A stretch of 64,000 nt of DNA from Eutreptiella sp. 'Long Island Sound 2002'. Lineage: Eukaryota; Euglenozoa; Euglenophyceae; Eutreptiales; Eutreptiaceae. The position numbers were made by a program, and so were the translations under genes. The DNA lies in the NCBI GenBank assembly GCA_964036045.1, contig OZ038383.1, positions 116,956,431 through 117,020,430 of the forward strand. The letters run 5' to 3'. The notes below the pieces were generated by a model, which saw nothing but the letters and a program-made list of their open reading frames with translations, ran no database searches and was not told the DNA's origin. Positions 22,336 through 31,559 of the stretch are shown here, in pieces. The first letter of the stretch is position 1, and every line of letters starts with the position of its first letter.

Positions 22336-23804
22336 TCACGCACTCAGGATGAGCACATCGTTGATGTAGATTAAAACCAACACCACCACCACACCAATCT
22401 CCTCCACCAAACGCTCCAAGACTTTCTGGCACAAAACTGGACTATACTTCCAACCAAATGGCAAGCACATGAAAGACAAAACTCCACCCTCAACATCCGG
22501 AATACGGAAGGCTCCCCAGAAGGTTTCAGGGAGGCGCAGCGACCAAAAACATGTACTCAGGTCAATATGGCACACACACAGAGCCTCACCCCCCCCCCCC
22601 CCCGGGAGCCCCGGCACCTCCCAGACCGGCCGGAGGCACCGTGCCTGACCATAGAAGGAGGGCGGGGAAAACGATGAACGTGCTGTGCCACCTGCGCCAA
22701 TAGGGCTAGAACCTCCACCGACGGTAGCGAAAATTTCTCAGGTTTCTCTGGCATCTCTCTATTCACCGGCACCAAGTTCACTATCACGCTACACTTATCG
22801 AGCGTCTTAGGAATGGCGAAAACACCCCAGTTTGGACCCGGAGACCTTGGTGGGAGGGGGAACAACAAGTTTTGACTGCGCAAAGCATGCAACATGACCA
22901 CCGCATCGTACGACGGGGGCCCAACTCTAGAGAAATGGCGACTTGCTGCCGACGCAAAAGACTCCGGCACATACCGCTCCCAAATATCAGCCGGGATAGG
23001 AATATGCCCCACCACCCCCAAACTGTTGCGCAACACTTCTTCCCTCATGCGCTGCATCAACAGCTTCGGCGATGCGGAATCGTGAAGCAGGGATTCCCAT
23101 ACTCCGGAATCCAAGGCGGACGGTGCCGCAGTGATTAAGGGCAAAAAATCCGGCTGCCTGAGGTCTCTAGCCGCCTCCACCCCCCAATCCAGAAATTGGA
23201 TCAGGCACCGCTCTAACAAACCCGGCGGGGACCTGGGAAGGCAGGCACGCAAGTTTCTCAGCCACGCATCCCACTCACTGCATCGCAGACGCTCCCGAGC
23301 CCACCGACCCACCTCCGACATGGCGGGAAACTGCCGCTCGGGCAGCCGCACCCACGAGCCTGGCCGGGCCTGCTGCCTTCCTCTTTCCCAAGACGGACGC
23401 GAACGCACGCGTCCTGTGTGCCGCGATTCGGTGCCGCCAGCCGACGGGGGGGGGGGGGGGTTCAGCATCGATGTCGATGCCCTTCTCTCTCCCCTGGTGA
23501 TCACCTCCACGCTCATAGCAGGGGCACCCCTCAACAGCCGCAAAGGCCAGAGGGGCACTCGGGATCCTTGCGCCCCCGCCTGCAGCGGGACTGTCTCGTG
23601 TGATTTTCCCACCAACCCGCCCGGCAGGTTGGCCATCTCCTTGCTCTGGTGTGTCGCCTCGCCGATTGCGGCCTGCCCTGGACTTGGCTCTGCATCCCCA
23701 GCCCTCCAACCCCCAAGGTCTTCTTCTGGCCCCACGTCCTTATCCTGCACACAGAGGGCCAACAGCTCCCCCGGGAAGATGTCTTTGAGGGATAAAATTC
23801 TCCA
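22336..23804 (-). pseudogene. Reverse transcriptase of a DIRS/pararetrovirus-like element, broken
   Basis: The N-terminal and fingers part lies in a long open frame (to 22557): WGVFAIPKTLDKCSVIVNLV followed by KPEKFSLPSVEVLALL. The palm lies in another frame (22617-22336): HIDLSTCFWSLRLPETFWGA is motif A, CLPFGWKYSPVLCQKVL motif B, and LIYINDVLIL motif C. The frames are separated by a poly-G run of about 16 (plus strand 22591-22607), a likely slippage site. In motif C the first Asp of YxDD is Asn, which should abolish polymerisation. The 5' side is cut at 23804/23805 by Element 1; the frame continues to 23915 only because transposon sequence happens to be open. No LTRs were found. Confidence 0.8.
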
Positions 23805-23838
23805 TATGGTGAGCATAACCTGGCATACCAAGAATACC
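23805..23838 (+). repeat. Element 1 left terminal inverted repeat
   Basis: It begins TATGGTGAGCATAACCTGGC and ends CATACCAAGAATACC. The partner at 30205-30238 differs by one base (A/G). If TA is the target, the element proper starts at TGGTGAGC. Confidence 0.9.
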
Positions 23839-24040
23839 CCCCCAAAACAGCCATTTTGGCACATGTACCTAGTCGTTCCGTGTGCCCATGGGATATAAAA
23901 GAATGAGTTTAGCACCCTGAAAATAGGGGGGGGGGGTCAAAAAACCAGAAAGCCAATTCCATACACCCACACCAGTGTGTGGCAATCTACAGTTTTTGAG
24001 GTATTTGTCAGTATATTCGAAGTATTGGAGAAGTATTCTT

Positions 24041-24107
24041 GCCGTATACTTCGGAGTATACGGCCGTATACTCAGAAGTATACGGCCGTATACTTGGAGT
24101 ATACGGG
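24041..24107. promoter_or_regulatory. Left palindrome cluster of Element 1
   Basis: Two perfect GTATACGGCCGTATAC sites (24056-24071, 24078-24093; 22 bp apart) with half-sites GCCGTATAC at 24042 and GTATACGGG at 24099. The cluster lies about 240 bp inside the left end, where transposases usually bind subterminal repeats. Confidence 0.85.
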
Positions 24108-24350
24108 GACTTTCTGCCTCCCACCCATGCCACCATTCTCATCACCTACCCCCCCCCTTGCATTTACTCATGACCCTGCAACCCCCAAACACATTGTACA
24201 CACAAAAGAGCACCATATGAGCAAAGCAGAAGACCACAAGAAGCAACCTTGTTTGATGTCCCATCCGAAATGTCAAATGTGATCCACTTCCCCATGTTAT
24301 ATATACCTAATATACACACTTACGCATATTGCACATCACATGATATATAC

Positions 24351-25763
24351 CTACATGTGCTTTGGTGCACGATGCTTCTTCTGCATGCGTTGCATGCCAA
24401 ACTTGATCCCCTCTCTACCCAAACCCTTTTCCCCAAACCACAACCGGATGCCCCAATCAAGGGCATCCAGGTGCAGAGCATGCCTTAGTCCCCATCGGGT
24501 GACATAAGGCTTGCTCAGCTTCCACCCTTGAAAACAATGGCGGATGTCCATTTTAAAACTTTTGTTCCTCCATTCCGTGGGAATGGAGGAAAACTTAATA
24601 AAATTCCCCCACCTTTGGAGGTGTGCCCCACTGTGGCACACCACCCAATGCACCCAAACCGGAACACTCCACCCCAATGCCCCCCATGCCTTGGTGAATT
24701 GTGTAACCATGGATGCATAACGTTGGCGTTGATCCATGGCAACAGGACCCACATGGCGCCAAATCTTTTGCATATAGTAACAGGCCTGCAACATGAGGTG
24801 CAGGACGGCACTGGTTTTGAGCCACCTGTTGCCCTCCCACTTCACAACATGGGTACAATACATTGCAACAATGCGCACCAACTCGGCGTGCAACTCAGGT
24901 GTTTCGAAAAAAAGACGGGAGGCGTTAATGTCGAGAGTGTGTTCCTTCTCTTTCGAGGGAGCACGCATCACTCTCTCAGCCACAGGGATGTGCTTTGCTT
25001 CTTGCCGGAGGTTAGAAATGAAATGGGACACGGCCCTTAGAGCTCCTGGTGAACCCCATGTGCGGGCGCTGTCCTTGAGACGTTTCCCAATGCCTGTCCC
25101 CACCCTTGCACAACAATGTGCCACATCTCCAACATTGCGGACAGGAGGGATGCAAGACATAAGGGACCCAATGCGAGGAAGCACTGGAAAATCTGCAATT
25201 GCAAACAAATGGGCTTGAAATTGCTCATACTTGAGATTGCAATTCCAACATTTCCCACACGAACCCGACATCATGACTTTCCCATCCCCACTTTTAAAAC
25301 ACAATAATTTTTTGGGAGTACCCCCGATTTCTATGCCGCCCTCGGCTTCAAGTTTTTTGACTTGGTCATTCAATTTCCCCACGGCATCCATCCTTTGCAG
25401 ATGGGCCATATTGTCCCCCCCATCAAAAACCCACCATGAGGCCCATGCCTGACCATCATGGTGTGCCCCCCTATCCTCCCATAGGTCCACAAACACGTCA
25501 CAACGTGTGGCACTGGCATTATGAAAAATAGTGGCATCGGAACAGATTACAACAGCCAAATATGTATTCTCCTCATACTTCCGAATGCTGTCTTCGGCAT
25601 GGGCACATGCAACCATGGTGGTGACAATATCATGCAATTCCACCACCCCACATGTCCGGGTACCCCCTTTAGTGGCCACCTCCAAAACCCTCCCCTTGGA
25701 CAGGTAAGGTGTGAGGGTCTTACGCATTGCCATCACATGGTGCCAAGTGCATGTGGTCCTCAT
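24351..25763 (-). CDS. Transposase-like protein with RNase H-fold signature
   Basis: A 470-codon frame. Visible features: VVICSDATIF with D76 as a likely first catalytic Asp; a CGKCWNC zinc knuckle at 169-175; NVGDVAHCCAR with D213/H216 as the likely second site; and FSSIPTEWRNKSFK with E397, followed by CFQGWKLSKPYV at 410-421. The D...D...E order and the basic block after the Glu fit a DDE transposase. The same C-terminal block is present in Element 2, and the D76 region resembles the gene at 30.6-31.1 kb. The annotated start may be too short: coding-like sequence (DKEAINLLRWMRRHHLSIRA) lies just upstream at 25900-25760 in another frame. Exact superfamily not recognised. Confidence 0.7.
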   Translation of the reverse strand: MRTTCTWHHVMAMRKTLTPYLSKGRVLEVATKGGTRTCGVVELHDIVTTMVACAHAEDSIRKYEENTYLAVVICSDATIFHNASATRCDVFVDLWEDRGAHHDGQAWASWWVFDGGDNMAHLQRMDAVGKLNDQVKKLEAEGGIEIGGTPKKLLCFKSGDGKVMMSGSCGKCWNCNLKYEQFQAHLFAIADFPVLPRIGSLMSCIPPVRNVGDVAHCCARVGTGIGKRLKDSARTWGSPGALRAVSHFISNLRQEAKHIPVAERVMRAPSKEKEHTLDINASRLFFETPELHAELVRIVAMYCTHVVKWEGNRWLKTSAVLHLMLQACYYMQKIWRHVGPVAMDQRQRYASMVTQFTKAWGALGWSVPVWVHWVVCHSGAHLQRWGNFIKFSSIPTEWRNKSFKMDIRHCFQGWKLSKPYVTRWGLRHALHLDALDWGIRLWFGEKGLGREGIKFGMQRMQKKHRAPKHM

Positions 25764-25980
25764 GCAAGCCCTTCAATGCCCGGATGGAAAGGTGGTGCCG
25801 CCGCATCCATCGGAGTAGGTTAATTGCCTCCTTGTCGGCCACATCCACCTCACCATCCCCCTGCCTACGTGTCCCTGTAGCCCCAAACTGCACATTGTGC
25901 ACTTGTACGCCCTAGATGTGCACCTTGCGGTACACCAACTCTCGGCATAAAGCTGCAAGGGCGGGGTTGGATGGGGGTAG

Positions 25981-28900
25981 TCATTGCGGCTTTGGGGGCA
26001 GGCCACGTGCTGGGGAGGCGGACGGACTGCCCTGACTCCCACTGCCCTGACTCCCAGACCCTTGGGGTGGGGGTGCACTCCGTGTGACACTATGGGCCAC
26101 AATGGACCTCGCCCACTCCTCGTTGGCCTTGGCCGCTTGGAGTTGCGTCTCCAACTCCTTGGCCTTGAGGTGCCAGTCATGGGCACTTGTGGTGGCATCG
26201 GCCAACCTGGTCTCCAGGTCCGCAATCCTCTTGTCCTTGGCGTCACCCTCAGCATGGGCAACCTTCAGCTCCTCCTTGAGGGAGGCATTGGCCTCCCTCA
26301 AGGAGGTGAGGGAAGTCCGGCTGAACTCCCCGATGTCTCGGGAGATGTTCAGCCGGTACTTCCCCAAGCCCGCCACAACACCGCTGACAATGTCAGCGGT
26401 GCTGGGCACATCGAGGTCCCCCAGGGCCTCGCATGTGCCACGGCGGGCAGCTGCTTCAATCCCCCCCACCCCCCCAAACCCCTCAAGCCCCCCCGAGCCA
26501 ACAGCAACAGCAGCAGCAGCAGACCCGGAAGGCTTGGGGGCGTTCCGGGTGGGGGTGGGTGCAGGGCTGGCCCTTGGCTCAGCGGGCTCATCATGAGCCC
26601 GCTTCAACCCCCTCCCCCCAAGCTGTTTCCCCGCCCTCGAGGCCAACTCGGCCTCGAGGGCAAGAGAGTGCTCCACGGGGACAGGCTCCCCCCCAAAACT
26701 TTGGAGCACCATAATGGAGTCCGAAATGCTCCATTTTTCCCCCGTGGTGCTCAAAAAAACCCGCACCTTCCCGGAGCTCTTGCTCCACACCGCAGCCCCC
26801 CAAATGGCCTCCACAACCCCCCCCCCCTTTACGACAGTCGCCAATACCCTAATGGGCAGGCGAATGTCGTAAAGTGCACCACTGGCACAGACATTCAATC
26901 GGGAATAGTATGCCGTGTCCTTGCCAGTGGTGCACGCCAGGTCGGAGGGCGCACTGGCAACATCCCCCCGACCCACAGGAATGGGGTCTATGTACTCCCG
27001 ACCAAAGACCACTTGCCCGGCAGCAGCCTTTGGCGCCACCAACTCCACCTCGGGCTCGGCCACCTCGTAATCGGTGATGCTCCGCAGTGGCCAGGGATCA
27101 TACTGGACCTGAATGGGAAGAAAGGGTGGAATTCTAACAAAGAACTTGGCAAAATAGATCGAAATTGGCAACAAATACTATGAGTATACGGCCGTATACC
27201 TCCGAGTATACGGCCGTATACCTCGGAGTATACGGCCGTATACTCAAAATGGGTGGGCAGGTATACGGCCGTATACTCGCGGTATACGGCCGTATACTGG
27301 GAGTATACGGCCGTATACACAAGGTATACGGCCGTATCTCAAAACCATGGCACTGGGTGGGTGAGAGGTATGCATGCTACACTTGCAAACGACATGTTCC
27401 TGGTTCAAACCCCACTGCCCTCAAACATGCAAAAACATGTGTAGGCCACTGAAGAATCCTGGGAAGAAGTTGAAGAGGTTGATGATCAATTCAATTCAAC
27501 TCAACCTGAAGAACTGCAACCATATAGGGAGGCGCTGAAAACCGGCCAAACAAAAAAACCCACCAGTGACCCTACCTTTTGAGATAAATGGGACTTAATG
27601 AATAACAACAACACAGTTCAACCCATGCCCGGATCCCACAAATACCTGATTGCAGATGCACCACAGCTCTTGCTTCTCCTCTTCCTCCTCCTCCACGTCC
27701 TCATCTTCTTCTCCGGCCTTCTCCTTGCCCTTCCTTGACTTTGCCTTGGACTTCGGCTTCGACTTCTTCTTTCTCGAAACCGTCTTGAATGGCCACCACT
27801 TCACCCAACCATAGCTCTCCGCCAGTGCAACATCCATGAGGTGGTGCTTGTGCCCAAGTGCAAACCAATGCAAAACCCCGCCAATTCTGGTACCGCCGGA
27901 AGCCAAAGCAACACCACCAATCAAACCCCGCGAAACCACCAATGAACCGGGAGGACAAGCAAGGAAAGTGCCATCCGAGCCCACAGAAGGCAAGGGGTTA
28001 GCATGCATTTGCCGCAATGGGCACTCCTCATATGAAGGGTGACCCTCAACCCCAACTCGAAGGGGGCTAGGGGACAAATGTTCATGAACTGCAAAAAAAG
28101 TAGCCCCATCAACGGGCATGTGGAACTGCAGTGGGGCCGGACAACGACCCCATGCAACACCACTGTGTTGCGTCATTGTCTCACCCTGATTCCAAGCGCC
28201 CTCCTCACAGGCACCACACTGCCCCTCCACGGCGTGGGTGGCACACAATGGCACGTTACCACATGTAACACAAAAAACTGTGGTAGCATCACTCACATCC
28301 AACAACACCTCACAACCAACTGCACCACAAGTGGCATGCGGGCCTTGAGACCCTTCGGGGGATGCAGCCGCTTTGCCGGCCCAAGGGGGAAAAACAACGG
28401 GGCAAGTGTTGTTGTAGTCGAACCTGGAGGTACCAACCGAAATGAAACCAAAAACACGGGGCCGATGGGGGTTTGTGGTAGGGCAAATACCTCCGCGATG
28501 CACAGTCAGTGCATTGCCCAACCACACAACCCCGATGTCCAATGGGGCCATTGGGGCCACCACCCAAGGGTCCGGGAGGCCCGTGTGGGATGCAACCACA
28601 AAATCCCCACACAACCATCATCGGGTGTGGGGGAGAACATCGGAAACAAGCAAATAACATGGTGTTGGTCCGGGCCGGCAACATAGCTGAGGTTAATGTC
28701 ACAGTGCCAACACTGTTTTTTTTCCACATCCACTGTACCGGCCTTCACCACAATAAAGGTGGTAACATTCACGACCGGACACTTCCAACCCAAATGAGTC
28801 TCCAAGTGGGGTATGAGGACCTCCCTTGCAAAACTGTACATTGCACCCCCCTCCGGTGGAGTCATTGTGCGGCGGGTGTCACTGTCCCCTGCACGAGTCT

Positions 28901-29708
28901 CGGCGGGCCAATCCTCATTAAAAATATTGAGCCCCGCATCTGCCCTAAGTTCCCCATACTCATCCTGAAGCTTGTCCATCCAATTGACAGAAATGAAGCC
29001 AGATTGGAAAGCATGGCCCCATTGCTTGAAATCCTTGAGGTCGTCGACATGACGATGATCGACGACGTCAAGGGGGATGGAGACACGATGGTGTTCAACA
29101 CCAAAAAGGGGGGTGGTGGTGAGGGGTAAGAAAGGGGAGGGGTGCATCCTAGTACCCTTGTACCACGTGGGGAGGGTGTGGCCCTCCAAATCGGCATGCC
29201 AGGACCATGGCGATTGGGAGTGGAGGGAGTAGAGGGGGGCGGTGTCCTCCCAATGCCCCCGCTGCACTTGCTGGGCCTTGCACTCCCATTTGCGCCAGCC
29301 AGCGGCCACGTCCCCCGAGACATGAATCCCCGGAGAGCCATCCTGCATCTCCCATTCCCTCAAATACAAACTCATCCCCCTATTGGGCCCCCCACAGCTT
29401 TTTTTAACATGCTCCACGACAGCGCGGGCATCCAAATCATGGAGCTGCAACACAATAGCTTGCAGATTAGCGTTGTTGTCAAACAACGACAACAAAGGGT
29501 CAGTGAGGCTGTGGGGTTGGGCAACGCCGGGGTGCGTTAGCTTCACCAGGGCCACAGGGGTGTCCAAGGTGGACCAAGCACAATTCTCAAGAGAAGACCA
29601 AGACACGGTGCGTGTGCTGTCGGGGCTGTAAACACCTCTGTGCACTGTGCGGAGAGCTACGTCATCGGCCCACTTCTTCAACAAGGCATGAGTGCCCGCA
29701 TCAGTCAT
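25981..29708 (-). CDS. Two-exon gene: putative 2OG-Fe(II) dioxygenase, zinc cluster, coiled coil
   Basis: Start chosen at 29708, where GCCACCATGA gives a good initiation context. Exon 1 (29708-27646) holds an N-terminal region, then CWHCDINLSYVAGP (HxD at 28698-28706) and, about 65 residues on, LTVHRGGICPTTNPHRPRVF, the distal His and Arg of 2OG oxygenases. A one-base shift in a GGGG run near 28607 separates the two halves. Next comes a cluster C-x4-C-x13-C-x2-C-x5-C-x2-H-x5-C-x2-C, then a Lys/Glu-rich tail. A donor after WCICNQ (CAATCAG|GTATTT) and an acceptor at 27108 (CCCATTCAG|GTCCAG) join in phase. Exon 2 (27108-25981) adds a globular part, a Pro/Ala/Gly linker and a coiled coil (LREANASLKEELKVAH...). 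Total about 1060 residues. The oxygenase call is by motif only. Confidence 0.6.
27184..27339. promoter_or_regulatory. Central palindrome array of Element 1, inside the intron
   Basis: Seven GTATACGGCCGTATAC sites start at 27184, 27206, 27228, 27261, 27282, 27303 and 27324 (the last is imperfect at its final bases). Spacings are 22, 22, 33, 21, 21, 21 bp, that is two or three turns of the helix. The array lies within the inferred 537-bp intron (27109-27645). Confidence 0.9.
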
Positions 29709-29937
29709 GGTGGCAGAAAAAGAGGGCCTGGGAGAGCAAGAAGCAACATAATATGGATTGGAATGGACACATATGGAGACATACATTGCAATCATGAGTG
29801 AAGTATGAGCCTAGATTGGTTTCAAGTGGTTTGCAATCGTTGGGCAAAGGCAAAGAATGCAACAAGATGGGCACAAAAGGCACGACAATGGAATTTTTCA
29901 ACTTGAAACAACCACCTGGTGCAAACAAATACCCACA

Positions 29938-30030
29938 GTATACGGCCGTATACTCTAAGTATACGGCCGTATACTTAGAGTATACGGCCGTATACTGAGG
30001 TATTGGAGCCTTGAGTATACGGCCGTATAC
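29938..30030. promoter_or_regulatory. Right palindrome cluster of Element 1
   Basis: Four perfect sites start at 29938, 29959, 29980 and 30015 (spacing 21, 21, 35), about 200 bp inside the right end and about 230 bp upstream of the dioxygenase start. The position suits both transposase binding and promoter control. Confidence 0.88.
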
Positions 30031-30204
30031 CCCAAGAGCCCAAAATGGGGTATTTTCAAACACAACATTGACCATCACAATTGGCAAACTAGAGGTATTC
30101 CCCAACCCACCTATGCATGCATTGTGCATTATACATTCGTACCCACCTGTACATGCCACATACCCCTTTCTCCCAAAACCCCCTTTTTTACCCGTATACT
30201 CCCA

Positions 30205-30238
30205 GGTATTCCTGGTATGCCAGGTTATGCTCACCATA
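30205..30238 (-). repeat. Element 1 right terminal inverted repeat
   Basis: Reverse complement of the left repeat with 33 of 34 bases identical. It is followed by unrelated flank (CACGCCCATTCC). Confidence 0.9.
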
Positions 30239-31549
30239 CACGCCCATTCCATGTCCCCTTGGGTACTGGGCCACGGGAGCTCCACGTTGTCGGCCACAAC
30301 GAAGTCGTCCGGGGCGTCGCCGTAGTGGGCCGCCACCGACCCAGACATCCAGCGACCTCACCAAGCGAGCCATCGGACAGGCGGCCGCGTCGTTGTCCAA
30401 AATCCGGCGCACGTCCACCCGCAACCACGCCGCCGCTGCCTTGTCCCACACCCCCATATTGTAAATGGACCCACTTGGGGTGACGTGGAGACCCCAATGA
30501 GGCGGCAAACAAACGGCTGGTCACCCCCACCGACTAGCGCAACAAGCACCCAACTGGATGCCCAACAGAAACTTTTGTAGTCGTGAATCGACTGCAACAC
30601 CTACAAAAGAGTGTGTGCATTGATATCCGGGCATCACTTTTTCGTCTAAATTTTGGCTTCAAATTTCGTTCGGCTTAAATCTTAAGCAATTTTTCGCTTT
30701 TAAACGAGGAACTTTGAAATGAAGCGAGCCCGAATTCAATGCGACACAAAAGCGCCAAGTACCTGAAGGTTCTCGGCCCAAATAGTGGCCAAAGTGGCCA
30801 TGTCTTTGTCGCCGCATACGGCCATCCCGATGACCCACACGTAGGCGGGTGTGTGGCCCCGTTTGCCGTGGTTGAGGAGCCCAATGGACAATTGGGTCCA
30901 ACTCCCACCGGCACACGGGTAGGCATCCCCGCGCACAATAATTGTGAGGGGCCGGTCCGAATAAATGGTGTCCACTAGTGCCGGACGCGATTTAATGTAG
31001 CGGGCCCATGAGTGCACGGGCCAACTGCGGCCATTAGCGGATGGGTCGTCCACGTTCACCGGGGGCCGCAGCTAGCGGCTTAGCCATATTCTTCCACGTG
31101 TCCAAGAAGGCTTGCCGCGTTGGGATGGGTCGCGGGAGAATGTGGCCCGTAGCGGCCGTATAGTCAATTCCTCGCCAGGGCATGAACTCCGAGAGGTGAC
31201 ATTGAGGTCCATGAGGAGCCCAAAAAAATCGGGCGCGGGAAAAAGGAAGGGGGTGTTATTGTTTGACGGCCTGCACTTGCTTAGTACGAATAAAGGAGGG
31301 GTAGCCAACATCCGTGGCCTCGGACCATCGGGCCCGGGCCAAGGGAGATGAAGCCACCCACTCACCAAGGAGTTGGGAGACCAAAGAGTCCCGCAAACTC
31401 TTGGCTCCAGTCAAACGCACAAGCGTCATGCTAAGCTCGAGAATAGTGTCTCGAGGGAAAGGCATAACAAGTGCTACACGAGAGAAAAGGGGGTATGGTG
31501 TGGGGTTGGCGGTGGGCACAAGGAAGAGGACTAAGGGTTGGACACCCAA
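30239..31549 (-). pseudogene. Second RNase H-fold transposase-like gene, partial
   Basis: The minus strand shows, in order: RDTILELSMTLVRLTGAKSL; then WRGIDYTAATGHILPR with QAFLDTWKNMAKPLAAA; then, after a one-base shift at CCCCC (31066), SDRPLTIIVRGDAYPCAGGS and GMAVCGDKDMATLATIWAEN, ending at a donor (CTTCAG|GTACTT). A further exon starts at 30600 (TTTTGTAG|GTGTTG). The IIVRGDA segment and following CGDKDMA align in layout with VVICSDAT and DGGDNMAH of the Element 1 transposase, so it is probably a relative. It is broken by shifts and truncated where Element 1 begins. Confidence 0.5.
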
Positions 31550-31559
31550 CCCTTAGGCA

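Larger units (their letters stand above)
23805..30238 (-). mobile_element. Element 1: 6.4-kb DNA transposon carrying a dioxygenase
   Basis: 34-bp terminal inverted repeats (23805-23838 and 30205-30238, one mismatch) bound 6434 bp. The flanks carry TA on both sides, consistent with a TA target duplication. Both gene blocks lie on the minus strand: a large dioxygenase/coiled-coil gene (29708 to 25981) and a transposase-like gene (25763 to 24351). Clusters of GTATACGGCCGTATAC lie about 200 bp inside each end and in the intron of the large gene. Removing the element and one TA joins an open frame from 30530-30231 to the retroelement frame at 23804, so it appears to have inserted in retroelement-like sequence. 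Class not assigned: KDZ, Tc1/mariner and other superfamilies were considered, and the TA target is unlike the 8-bp targets of KDZ. Confidence 0.8.

Noticed and set aside
27184-27339. CRISPR-like array of evenly spaced repeats
   Set aside because: Repeats are 16-bp perfect palindromes with 5-6-bp gaps, spread over three places inside a eukaryotic transposon. There are no spacers of CRISPR length and no cas genes.
27375-27450. BED-type zinc finger on the plus strand (CYTCKRHV...LKHAKTCVGH)
   Set aside because: It lies inside the inferred minus-strand intron, is short and isolated, and the same bases also mimic a pol III B box. Chance is likelier.
27640-27680. PHD finger beginning at WCICNQ
   Set aside because: After the inferred splice the sequence continues VQYDPWPL but has none of the later Cys/His ligands of a PHD finger.
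23805-30238. Assignment of Element 1 to the KDZ superfamily
   Set aside because: The oxygenase link is attractive, but the flank shows TA rather than an 8-bp duplication, and the KDZ transposase signature could not be confirmed by eye.
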